A DNA stretch of 64,000 nucleotides from Lachnospiraceae bacterium. Lineage in GTDB: Bacteria > Bacillota > Clostridia > Lachnospirales > Lachnospiraceae. The DNA is taken from NCBI GenBank assembly GCA_017518735.1, contig JAFWTY010000007.1, positions 147,763-211,762 of the forward strand. Direction: 5' to 3'. The notes under the pieces were generated by a model that worked only from the letters and a program-made list of their open reading frames with translations, did not search any database and was not told where the DNA came from. A program made the translations under genes and the position numbers. Positions 19,711-27,364 of this stretch are shown here, piece after piece; position 1 is the first letter of the stretch; each line of letters opens with the position of its first letter.

Positions 19711-21253
19711 GTTTTTGAAAAGCATTGAGGAGGTTAATGGTATCATCAACGATTATGTCTGGGTCAAGGTCGGTCTGTGGCTTTTGATCGGCACGGGCAT
19801 CATCATGACCTTTATTACGGGATTTTTCCAGATTTTCCATCTCGGACACTGGATGAAGAAAACCATCGGAGGTGTTTTTCACAAGTCTTCCCATAACAAA
19901 AATGACTCGGCGAGCGTATCCCAGTTCCAGGCACTCTGCACCGCGCTTGCGGCAACCATCGGTACCGGTAACATTGCCGGTGTGGCTGCGGCTATCATGG
20001 GCGGTGGTCCCGGAGCGGTATTCTGGATGTGGGTGGCAGCTTTCTTCGGTATGATGACGAACTTCTCCGAGAATGTTCTCGGTATCTTTTTCCGTCGTAA
20101 GAACAAAAACGGTGAGTGGTCCGGTGGTGCCATGTACTACTTAAAAGACGGCCTCGGCGGCAAGAACAAGCCGAAGTTTTTCCGGGGGATTGGCAGTGCT
20201 CTGGCTGTGCTTTTTGCCGTCTTTGCAGCACTTGCGGCATTCGGGATCGGTAACATGGGACAGGTCAATAAGATTGCCATCAACATGAACTCGGCCTTCT
20301 TTTCCAAATTGGAAATTCCGCCTTTGTTTGGCGTCATTCCCGTGATTCCTCTCATCATCGGTATTGTTCTCATGGCAGTGGGAGCAGTTATTATCATCGG
20401 TGGAGTGAAGAGAATCGCAGCTGTAGCGGAGAAGGTTGTTCCGTTCATGGCAGGTTTATATATCCTCGGCGCACTGGTAATCATTTTCTCTCATGTATCG
20501 CTGATTGGAACGGCATTTTTGTCCATCTTCAAATTTGCATTCAATACCAAGGCGGTAGCAGGCGGCGCTGCAGGTTATCTGATTAAAGAAGCCATAACCC
20601 AGGGGTGCAAGAGAGGTGTATTCTCCAACGAAGCCGGTCTTGGTTCTTCGGTTATGGTACATTCCAATTCCGACGTTAAGGAACCGGTAAAACAGGGATT
20701 ATGGGGAATTTTTGAAGTGTTTGCGGATACGTTCGTGGTTTGCTCCATGACGGCGCTTGTTGTACTGACTTCCGGATTCATTGATCTGGAGACCGGTATG
20801 TTTGTGGGCGGTGAAGGAATCAGCGATGCCAACCTTGTGGCCAAGGCATTTGGCAGAGTCTTCGGTGCACCCGGAGAGTGGTTCATCGCGATTGCTATTC
20901 TACTTTTTGCCTTTACGACCGTGCTTGGCTGGTCCCACTACGGCAGCAAGGCAGTGGAGTATTTGATTAATGAAAAAGCGGTGCTTGTTTTCCGCATCAT
21001 TTTCGTAGTATTTATGGTTGTCGGCGCGGTTTCCGAATCTTCCCTTGCCTGGGACATTTCCGATACCTTTAACGGACTGATGATGATCCCGAACTTAATC
21101 GGTGTCTTATCGCTGGCTCCGCTGGTATTTTCCATCACCAGAAACTACGCGAACCGCAAAATCAGAGGCAAAACGGATATCGCTCCGATGTTATCCTTTG
21201 ATCCCGACATACAGAGAGAACATGAAGCCATGGTAAGAGAGGGCGCGGAATAA
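19703..21253 (+). CDS. Alanine/glycine:cation symporter (AGCS family)
   Basis: A 516-residue sodium-coupled amino acid importer of the cytoplasmic membrane with about 11 hydrophobic helices. AGCS hallmarks are FQALCTALAATIGTGNIAGV, GGPGAVFWMWVAAFFGM and NEAGLGSSVMVHS near the middle. The substrate is probably alanine or glycine but cannot be settled from sequence. The start lies within the end of truA, and AGGATAGAG serves as ribosome site. Confidence 0.92.
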   Translation: MSEFLKSIEEVNGIINDYVWVKVGLWLLIGTGIIMTFITGFFQIFHLGHWMKKTIGGVFHKSSHNKNDSASVSQFQALCTALAATIGTGNIAGVAAAIMGGGPGAVFWMWVAAFFGMMTNFSENVLGIFFRRKNKNGEWSGGAMYYLKDGLGGKNKPKFFRGIGSALAVLFAVFAALAAFGIGNMGQVNKIAINMNSAFFSKLEIPPLFGVIPVIPLIIGIVLMAVGAVIIIGGVKRIAAVAEKVVPFMAGLYILGALVIIFSHVSLIGTAFLSIFKFAFNTKAVAGGAAGYLIKEAITQGCKRGVFSNEAGLGSSVMVHSNSDVKEPVKQGLWGIFEVFADTFVVCSMTALVVLTSGFIDLETGMFVGGEGISDANLVAKAFGRVFGAPGEWFIAIAILLFAFTTVLGWSHYGSKAVEYLINEKAVLVFRIIFVVFMVVGAVSESSLAWDISDTFNGLMMIPNLIGVLSLAPLVFSITRNYANRKIRGKTDIAPMLSFDPDIQREHEAMVREGAE

Positions 21254-21280
21254 GCCGCAGAAAGAATAAGGAATAAGACT

Positions 21281-22318
21281 ATGGGTAGAAGAAAAGAAAA
21301 CAAAGAGCGCAACAAAATCGAAAATTCCCTGGCAAGAACAGGAGAGGTCATCAAAAATACAGCGGGTAAATTCAAGCACATCAGTGTCGGAAAACTGATC
21401 GGCTGGGGTATCGCCATGGTATTTATCTTCTTTTTGCTGAATCCCGAACTGATTCCCTTCCTTCCGGCGGAAATAAAAAAATCCCTTCTGGATATCAGAA
21501 CGGAAATGTTCGGCGAAGTGGAGAAGATGTCGGGTTCCTTTAAGATTACGCCGTATGCCATAATCCGTGTCGTTGCCATTATTATCCTGATGGTATTTAT
21601 CGCAACGCTGTTAAAGTTCATTTTTGAAAGAATCCATCCCAAGACTCCGAAGACAAAAAGTATCATCTCTCTGGCCTACAGTGCCACCAATTATCTGATT
21701 ACCTTTATCACCGTTTTCCTTGTCCTTGCGGCGATTGGAATCAATCTGACCACTGTATTTGCCGGTGTCGGAGTTTTGGCTTTGATTATCGGTTTCGGTG
21801 CACAGAGTATGGTATCCGACCTTGTAACCGGTGTGTTCATTGTTTTGGAAGGCCAGTTTAACGTAGGAGACATCATTGAAGTGAACGGCTATCGCGGCAT
21901 GGTGGAAAGCATCGGAATCCGTACCACAACCGTCCGTGATATCGGCAACAACGTAAAAATCATCAATAACTCCGACCTTCGAAACGTCTTAAACCGTTCC
22001 CTGGCAGAGAGTGTGGCATCCACTTCCGTCAGCGTATCCTATGACACCGATTTGGAGAAAGCGGAAGCCGTGATTGCGGAACTTTTGCCGGCAATCAAAG
22101 AGAAATACCCCGAAGTCTTCCTCGCCGTTCCCGAATATATCGGCGTGGACAAACTCGGTGAAAGTGGTGTAGAACTGAAATTCATCGCCAAGGTAAAAGA
22201 GCAGAATATCTACTCGGCTCCGAGACTTTTGAACCGTGAAATCAAGATTCATTTTGATAAAACCGGTATTGAGATTCCGTTCAACCAGATTGTGGTACAT
22301 GAAGCGAAGGAAAAGTAG
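21281..22318 (+). CDS. Small-conductance mechanosensitive channel (MscS family)
   Basis: MscS channels release solutes on hypo-osmotic shock. The 345-residue protein has a basic N-terminal tail, two to three early membrane helices, the glycine/alanine-rich pore helix (TTVFAGVGVLALIIGFGAQSM) and the beta domain start (VLEGQFNVGDIIEVNGYRG). The C-terminal alpha/beta domain follows (STSVSVSYDTDLEKAEAVI). It is 28 bases after the symporter gene. A regulated promoter for rplM begins soon after its stop. Confidence 0.92.
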   Translation: MGRRKENKERNKIENSLARTGEVIKNTAGKFKHISVGKLIGWGIAMVFIFFLLNPELIPFLPAEIKKSLLDIRTEMFGEVEKMSGSFKITPYAIIRVVAIIILMVFIATLLKFIFERIHPKTPKTKSIISLAYSATNYLITFITVFLVLAAIGINLTTVFAGVGVLALIIGFGAQSMVSDLVTGVFIVLEGQFNVGDIIEVNGYRGMVESIGIRTTTVRDIGNNVKIINNSDLRNVLNRSLAESVASTSVSVSYDTDLEKAEAVIAELLPAIKEKYPEVFLAVPEYIGVDKLGESGVELKFIAKVKEQNIYSAPRLLNREIKIHFDKTGIEIPFNQIVVHEAKEK

Positions 22319-22350
22319 CAAAAAATGCAGTAATTTAGGGAAACTTTCTG

Positions 22351-22379
22351 TTGACACGAAAGAATTCCTATAATATACT
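22351..22379 (+). promoter_or_regulatory. Promoter of rplM-rpsI
   Basis: TTGACA (22351-22356) and TATACT (22374-22379) are separated by 17 bases. A second box, TATAAT at 22369, is only 12 bases from the -35 and is less likely. Confidence 0.8.
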
Positions 22380-22552
22380 ATTATCTGCGGCTAAAGCGTC
22401 GTTAGCCCCGATGCGAAGGCGGCAAAATGGCCTAAACCATTGAATGGAGAATGGTTTGGCAATGTGAAGCTTGGATTTTTGGAATAGGGCGGCCCGGACA
22501 TCCGCGTTAGGAAGAGAATCGAATCACTTGAAGTCATTTTGGAGGAAAAATC
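22380..22552 (+). promoter_or_regulatory. Structured 5' leader of rplM-rpsI (candidate L13 leader)
   Basis: About 170 bases between promoter and rplM contain two clear hairpins: GGCTAA/TTAGCC (22389-22407) and AAACCATT/AATGGTTT (22434-22457), the latter extendable by GCC/GGC. Firmicutes commonly have an autoregulatory L13 leader at exactly this position. The assignment here rests on position and structure, not on a matched consensus. Confidence 0.6.
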
Positions 22553-22981
22553 ATGAAATCTTATATGGCAAATCCTGATACCATTGAAAGAAAATGGTAT
22601 GTGGTAGATGCAAACGGACAGACCTTAGGTCGTCTTGCATCCGAAGTTGCAAAAGTTTTAAGAGGAAAAAATAAACCGCAGTTCACCCCTCACGAGGATA
22701 CCGGCGATTTCGTTATCGTAGTAAACGCTGAGAAGATTACAGTAACCGGTAAGAAGATGAATCAGAAGACTTACTTCACCCACTCCGATTACGTAGGCGG
22801 TGAAAAGGAAATCACCTTAAAGGAGAAGCTTGCAAAGCATCCGGAAGAAGTAATCGAACATGCCGTAAGAGGTATGCTTCCCAAGGGACCTTTAGGAAAT
22901 AAGATGTACAAGAAGTTATTCGTTTATGCAGGACCTGATCACAAGCAGGCAGCACAGAAACCCGAAGTATTGACATTTTAA
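22553..22981 (+). CDS. rplM: 50S ribosomal protein L13
   Basis: L13 is an early-assembly 50S protein. The 142-residue sequence has [20 protein letters not shown] and the [19 protein letters not shown] signature. TTTTGGAGGA is the ribosome site. It is followed 30 bases later by rpsI, the invariant partner. Confidence 0.98.
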   Translation: MKSYMANPDTIERKWYVVDANGQTLGRLASEVAKVLRGKNKPQFTPHEDTGDFVIVVNAEKITVTGKKMNQKTYFTHSDYVGGEKEITLKEKLAKHPEEVIEHAVRGMLPKGPLGNKMYKKLFVYAGPDHKQAAQKPEVLTF

Positions 22982-23010
22982 TTCGAAAGGACCAGTAAGG
23001 AGGAAATATA

Positions 23011-23412
23011 ATGGCTAAGAAAGCATCAGAAGTGTTCTACGGAACAGGTAGAAGAAAATCATCCGTAGCCAGAGTTTTTGTTAAACCCGGCAAAGGAACC
23101 ATCACTGTAAATAAGAGAGACCTGGATGAATATTTCGGTCTTGAATCTTTAAAGGTAGTTGTACGTCAGCCCCTCGTAGCTATCGACGGACTTGAGAAGT
23201 ATGACATCACCGTTACCGTTAAGGGCGGCGGAACCACCGGTCAGGCAGGTGCAATTCGTCACGGTATTGCAAGAGCACTTTGCAAGGCTGATGAAGAGTT
23301 CAGACCCGTTCTTAAGAAAGCAGGTTTCTTAACAAGAGACCCTCGTATGAAAGAAAGAAAGAAATACGGTCTCAAAGCTGCACGTCGTGCACCTCAGTTC
23401 TCAAAGAGATAA
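23011..23412 (+). CDS. rpsI: 30S ribosomal protein S9
   Basis: S9 reaches the P-site tRNA anticodon loop with its C-terminal tail, seen here as RRAPQFSKR. The core [19 protein letters not shown] and [19 protein letters not shown] are intact. AAGGAGG precedes the ATG. Confidence 0.98.
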   Translation: MAKKASEVFYGTGRRKSSVARVFVKPGKGTITVNKRDLDEYFGLESLKVVVRQPLVAIDGLEKYDITVTVKGGGTTGQAGAIRHGIARALCKADEEFRPVLKKAGFLTRDPRMKERKKYGLKAARRAPQFSKR

Positions 23413-23423
23413 GAGTTATCTGC

Positions 23424-23492
23424 GAAATCAAATGCATACAACGAGCCCCGGAATGCTTGCATTCTCGGGGCTTTTGTTATGCGTTTGATTTC
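23424..23492 (+). terminator. Long inverted repeat / terminator after rpsI
   Basis: The inner stem AGCCCCG-GAATGC pairs with GCATTC-T-CGGGGCT around a 2-base loop and is followed by TTTTGTT, a good terminator. The symmetry continues outward: GAAATCAAATGCATA on the left matches, with one mismatch, TATGCGTTTGATTTC on the right. The whole imperfect palindrome has arms of about 33 bases, much longer than other terminators in the window. Confidence 0.8.
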
Positions 23493-23546
23493 ATTGGAAC
23501 GTAAGAAATAACTCGTTGAAGATTACAAAGCTTCTGTTTATAAGAG

Positions 23547-23575
23547 TTGTGAAATCACGAAAATTGCGGTAAAAT
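23547..23575 (+). promoter_or_regulatory. Probable promoter of the pseF-like gene
   Basis: TTGTGA (23547-23552) and TAAAAT (23570-23575) are 17 bases apart, about 50 bases before the ATG. Confidence 0.55.
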
Positions 23576-23623
23576 AATATGGTAATATGTTGATACTGTC
23601 GGAACGGGAAAAGGAGGGGGATT

Positions 23624-24310
23624 ATGAGTAGAATCGCAATCATAACCGCCAGGGGCGGTAGCAAGAGAATACCAAAGAAAAACATCCGTGAATTTCTGGG
23701 AAAGCCGATTCTTGCCTATTCCATCGAAGCTGCCTTGGGCAGCGGACTTTTCGATGAAGTCATGGTTTCCACCGACAGCACGGAAATCGCGGAAATAGCA
23801 GAGGCCTTCGGTGCAAAGATTCCGTTCTACCGAAGCGATGCAACATCCAACGATTTTGCAACTACCAACGATGTGTTGCTTGAAGTACTGGATAAATACG
23901 AGCGCAGGGGAGTGCTTTTTGATACGGCGGTATGCATCTATCCCACGGCGCCTTTTGTGACGGCTTCCAAACTGATCAAAGCGGTGGAAGAGTTCGAGGC
24001 CTCCGATGCGGATACGCTGATTCCCGTGGTGCAGTATTCCTACCCGCCGCAGCGCGCACTGATCATCGATCAGGGCAAACTTCGTTTCCTCTATCCGGAG
24101 AATATGGACAGCCGTTCCCAGGATTTGATGCCGCAGTATCATGATGTCGGACAATTCTATGTCTTCCGTCCGGAAGCATTCAAAGCCAACAAGAAGATAA
24201 TGCTCGGCAACATCCTTCCCTTCATCGTGGATGAGCGCGAAGTACAGGATATCGACAACGAATCCGACTGGGCGATTGCGGAGATGAAGTATAAGACGAT
24301 GCATCAATAG
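23624..24310 (+). CDS. pseF: Acylneuraminate/pseudaminic acid cytidylyltransferase
   Basis: These enzymes join CMP to a nonulosonic acid to give the activated sugar used on flagellins, capsules or LPS. The 228-residue protein has the nucleotide-binding IITARGGSKRIPKKN at its N-terminus, then STDSTEIAEIA and the QYHDVGQFYVF stretch that is more like PseF than sialic acid NeuA. The other pseudaminic acid genes (pseB, pseC, pseH, pseG, pseI) are not in the window, so the sugar is inferred. A strong AAGGAGGGGG site fixes the start. Confidence 0.8.
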   Translation: MSRIAIITARGGSKRIPKKNIREFLGKPILAYSIEAALGSGLFDEVMVSTDSTEIAEIAEAFGAKIPFYRSDATSNDFATTNDVLLEVLDKYERRGVLFDTAVCIYPTAPFVTASKLIKAVEEFEASDADTLIPVVQYSYPPQRALIIDQGKLRFLYPENMDSRSQDLMPQYHDVGQFYVFRPEAFKANKKIMLGNILPFIVDEREVQDIDNESDWAIAEMKYKTMHQ

Positions 24311-24319
24311 GGGTAGCCT

Positions 24320-24589
24320 ATGTTACGTTTGTTTAAATCGAAAGAAGAAAAAGACCTCGATGCCCTCCTCGTGAAGGTGGATAACAATATGTCCAACAAT
24401 TACAAGGATGCGGCACAGGCAGATTATAAGAATTTCTTAAAGCGGTTTGCGGAGTATGAAGAGGCGGGAAAGTTAAGCGATAAAGTGCTTGCTTATTACA
24501 AGCCGATCATTGAGGACTACGCAACCAGGCTTTCGAAGTTCACGCACAAAGACCAGCCGACCAAGTGGGGAGACTGGGAGAAAAAGTAA
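24320..24589 (+). CDS. Unknown small charged protein
   Basis: An 89-residue soluble, strongly charged, probably helical protein (MLRLFKSKEEKDLDALLVKV near the start; ending DQPTKWGDWEKK). I do not recognise a family. It lies 9 bases after pseF and 21 bases before fcl on the same strand, so it is very probably co-transcribed. Its base composition and codon use look like its neighbours. The regular pattern of aromatic and acidic residues suggests a three-helix bundle. A link to nucleotide-sugar handling is only a guess from position. Confidence 0.7.
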   Translation: MLRLFKSKEEKDLDALLVKVDNNMSNNYKDAAQADYKNFLKRFAEYEEAGKLSDKVLAYYKPIIEDYATRLSKFTHKDQPTKWGDWEKK

Positions 24590-24610
24590 GAGCGGAGTTT
24601 ACAAATCATT

Positions 24611-25552
24611 ATGGAGAAAGATTCAAAAATTTATGTGGCAGGTCACCGCGGAATGGTGGGATCTGCGATCATGAGAGAACTGGAAAAACAGGGCTACACC
24701 AATATCATTACCCGCACGCATGCGGAACTGGATTTAAAACGCCAGGAAGCGGTGGAAGAGTTTTTTGAGAAGGAAAAACCGGAATATGTTTTCCTCGCTG
24801 CAGCTAAGGTGGGCGGAATTGTAGCCAATCAGAGTGCATTGGCGGACTTCTTATATGACAATATGATCCTGGAGATGAACGTGATTCATTCCGCATGGAT
24901 GAACGGATGCAAGAAGCTTGAATTCTTAGGTTCCTCCTGTATCTATCCGCGTCTGGCTCCCCAGCCGATGAAGGAGGACTGCCTCCTTACCTCACCGCTG
25001 GAAAAGACCAACGAAGCATACGCCCTTGCAAAAATCTCGGGATTAAAGTATTGCGAGTTTTTGAACCTGCAGTATGGCATGGATTATATTTCCGTTATGC
25101 CGACCAATCTTTACGGCCCGAATGACAACTATCATCCGATGCATTCCCATGTGCTTCCGGCATTGATTCGAAGATTCCATGAGGCAAAGGAAGAGGGACT
25201 GACCGAAGTAACCTGCTGGGGTGACGGAACACCGCTTCGGGAATTCTTATATGTGGACGACCTTGCAAACCTTTGCGTATTTTTAATGAACAACTATTCC
25301 GGAAACGAAACCGTGAATGCGGGTACCGGAAAGGAAATCTCCATCAAGGATTTAACCGAACTGGTGGCGAAGATCGTCGGATACGAAGGAAAGATTCTCT
25401 GGGACAATTCAAAACCGAACGGAACACCCAGAAAGCTTCTGGATGTATCAAAAGCCGCCAACTTAGGCTGGACATATCAGACCGAACTTGAGGACGGAAT
25501 CCGTCTTACTTATGATGACTTTGTAAATAACCCGACACGTGCCGAAAGATAA
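24611..25552 (+). CDS. fcl: GDP-L-fucose synthase
   Basis: Fcl converts GDP-4-keto-6-deoxymannose to GDP-L-fucose by epimerisation and NADPH reduction. The 313-residue SDR protein has the GHRGMVGSAI nucleotide-binding motif, the catalytic Ser region GSSCIYPRLAPQP and YALAK (Tyr-x3-Lys). The middle TNLYGPNDNYHP is highly typical of Fcl. The usual partner gmd is not in the window. The gene follows the 89-residue ORF closely. Confidence 0.94.
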   Translation: MEKDSKIYVAGHRGMVGSAIMRELEKQGYTNIITRTHAELDLKRQEAVEEFFEKEKPEYVFLAAAKVGGIVANQSALADFLYDNMILEMNVIHSAWMNGCKKLEFLGSSCIYPRLAPQPMKEDCLLTSPLEKTNEAYALAKISGLKYCEFLNLQYGMDYISVMPTNLYGPNDNYHPMHSHVLPALIRRFHEAKEEGLTEVTCWGDGTPLREFLYVDDLANLCVFLMNNYSGNETVNAGTGKEISIKDLTELVAKIVGYEGKILWDNSKPNGTPRKLLDVSKAANLGWTYQTELEDGIRLTYDDFVNNPTRAER

Positions 25553-25578
25553 TTCTTTCCGGGGGAGGGAGTGTGTTT

Positions 25579-27318
25579 ATGGGTAATAACAGGAAGACAT
25601 CTCCAAACAAAAATACGATAGACAGTACATTACGTTCCATTTCGTCCGGAAAGCGCAGAATGCCCAAGAGCGGGTTCATCCTGCTGATCCTTCTGTACAT
25701 GCTCGCGACGGTTATTGTAATCAAGACATCTCACGAGGCCGGAGCGGATTATACTCTTATGGGAAGATCCATTCCGCTGGTACGATTTACAGGCGTTTTT
25801 TCTTCCCTTGCCAACATGTGCACAATCTTTCTGGTTATTTTTTATGGAAAGCTCGGCTTTGTTGTATCGCTATGCCTGATGGGCGCACAATATGCGCATA
25901 TGATTTTTGATTTCTTTTATCATAAGAACTATTCATCACTTGCGGGTATGTTTACAAGTATGGTCACGTTTGTGGCGATTATCGTGATTTACATTATCCG
26001 AAACCGTGCGGAGCAGTATCAGAGAAGTCTTGTGGAAAGCGCAATCACCGACAAGCTTACCGGCTTGCCGAACCGTTTTGCCGGACGGGAGTATCTCAGC
26101 AGAATTATGAAACGTGGTGAGAAGGTTGTTTATGTTGCCGCGGACATCAATAATTTCAAAAGCATCAACGATACCATGGGCTATGAAGTCGGAAACAGGA
26201 TTCTGATTGAGGTGGCAGACCGCTGGAGACAACTGGCGGACGGCGGAACAACCGGAACCTTCGATCTCGTGGCACATATCAGCGGAGATGAGTTCGGAAT
26301 TTCCATCCAGGGATATCAGTCGGATGAAGATGTGGTGAATACCATTAACATGTTCAAGGAAGAACTGGAGCGTAAAATCACCATCGATGATTATGATTAT
26401 TATGTGAAGGCAAGTTACGGTTATGCCGAGTTTCCGACGGATGCCGAGGATTTGGAATCTCTGATTTCCTTTGCAAATCTGACCTTACACGATGTGAAAC
26501 GTCGCGGAAATACGGACCTTGTACTTCGCTACTCCCCGGATCTGCTTCAGTCCGAGAAGACTTTGCAGATTGAACACATCATCCGTGAAGCACTGGATAG
26601 TGACACGATTTTCTGCCATCTGCAACCGCAGTACGATATCAATCACAAGCTGCGTGGTTTTGAAGCACTGGCACGCTTGAAGAATGCGGACGGAACGTAT
26701 ATCAGTCCCGTAGACTTTATTCCGGTTGCGGAGAAAACCGGACTGATCGATCAGGTTGACATGCGCATCTTCCATAAGGCGGCGAAGTTTTTGGAGAGCG
26801 CAATTCAGTCAGGCAAAAACGATATTTCCATCAGTGTCAACATTTCCGTTAAGCACCTGCTCAAAAACAACTTCATGGACGATATCCGTGAGATTATAAA
26901 TACTTATAAGATTGGTCCCGAGAACCTGGAAATCGAGATCACGGAGTCGGTTATGATTGAATCCGTGAAGCGTGCGCAGGAGATTATCGAGGAAGTAAAA
27001 CGTCTCGGAATCAAGGTGGCAATTGACGATTTCGGAACCGGATATTCCTCCTTAAGTTATTTGCACAACTTCCCTGCGAACCTTCTAAAAATCGATAAAT
27101 CCTTCATCGACGCGATGAGCACGGGAGAGTCGTCGCAGAAGTATGTTGAGTCCATTATTTCCATCGGCCACGTGCTTGGCCTGGAAGTGATTTCCGAAGG
27201 TGTAGAGACGGAAGGACAGCTGGAAATCTTAAAGGGAATCCACTGTGACTTAATTCAGGGCTATATCTGGGGTCGCCCCATGCCGCCCGAGGAAGCAATG
27301 AAATTAGTGAACGATTAA
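25579..27318 (+). CDS. Membrane GGDEF/EAL c-di-GMP protein (likely phosphodiesterase)
   Basis: The 579-residue protein has about four membrane helices in its first 140 residues, then a GGDEF domain and an EAL domain. In the GGDEF domain the signature reads SGDEF, and the usual upstream Arg (DLVAR) is His (DLVAH), so cyclase activity is doubtful. The EAL domain keeps its catalytic set: FEALAR, the Asn of SVNIS, EITES, IDDFGTG, KIDKSF and EGVET. A phosphodiesterase with a regulatory GGDEF domain is the best reading. ATG at 25579 gives better spacing to GGGAGGGAG than the GTG 6 bases earlier. Confidence 0.88.
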   Translation: MGNNRKTSPNKNTIDSTLRSISSGKRRMPKSGFILLILLYMLATVIVIKTSHEAGADYTLMGRSIPLVRFTGVFSSLANMCTIFLVIFYGKLGFVVSLCLMGAQYAHMIFDFFYHKNYSSLAGMFTSMVTFVAIIVIYIIRNRAEQYQRSLVESAITDKLTGLPNRFAGREYLSRIMKRGEKVVYVAADINNFKSINDTMGYEVGNRILIEVADRWRQLADGGTTGTFDLVAHISGDEFGISIQGYQSDEDVVNTINMFKEELERKITIDDYDYYVKASYGYAEFPTDAEDLESLISFANLTLHDVKRRGNTDLVLRYSPDLLQSEKTLQIEHIIREALDSDTIFCHLQPQYDINHKLRGFEALARLKNADGTYISPVDFIPVAEKTGLIDQVDMRIFHKAAKFLESAIQSGKNDISISVNISVKHLLKNNFMDDIREIINTYKIGPENLEIEITESVMIESVKRAQEIIEEVKRLGIKVAIDDFGTGYSSLSYLHNFPANLLKIDKSFIDAMSTGESSQKYVESIISIGHVLGLEVISEGVETEGQLEILKGIHCDLIQGYIWGRPMPPEEAMKLVND

Positions 27319-27364
27319 TGGTGCTAAGCATCATTAAAAATTGATAGATTTAGGATAGAGTGTT

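Noticed and set aside
22369..22374. TATAAT as the rplM -10 box
   Set aside because: It is only 12 bases from TTGACA; TATACT five bases further gives the 17-base spacer.
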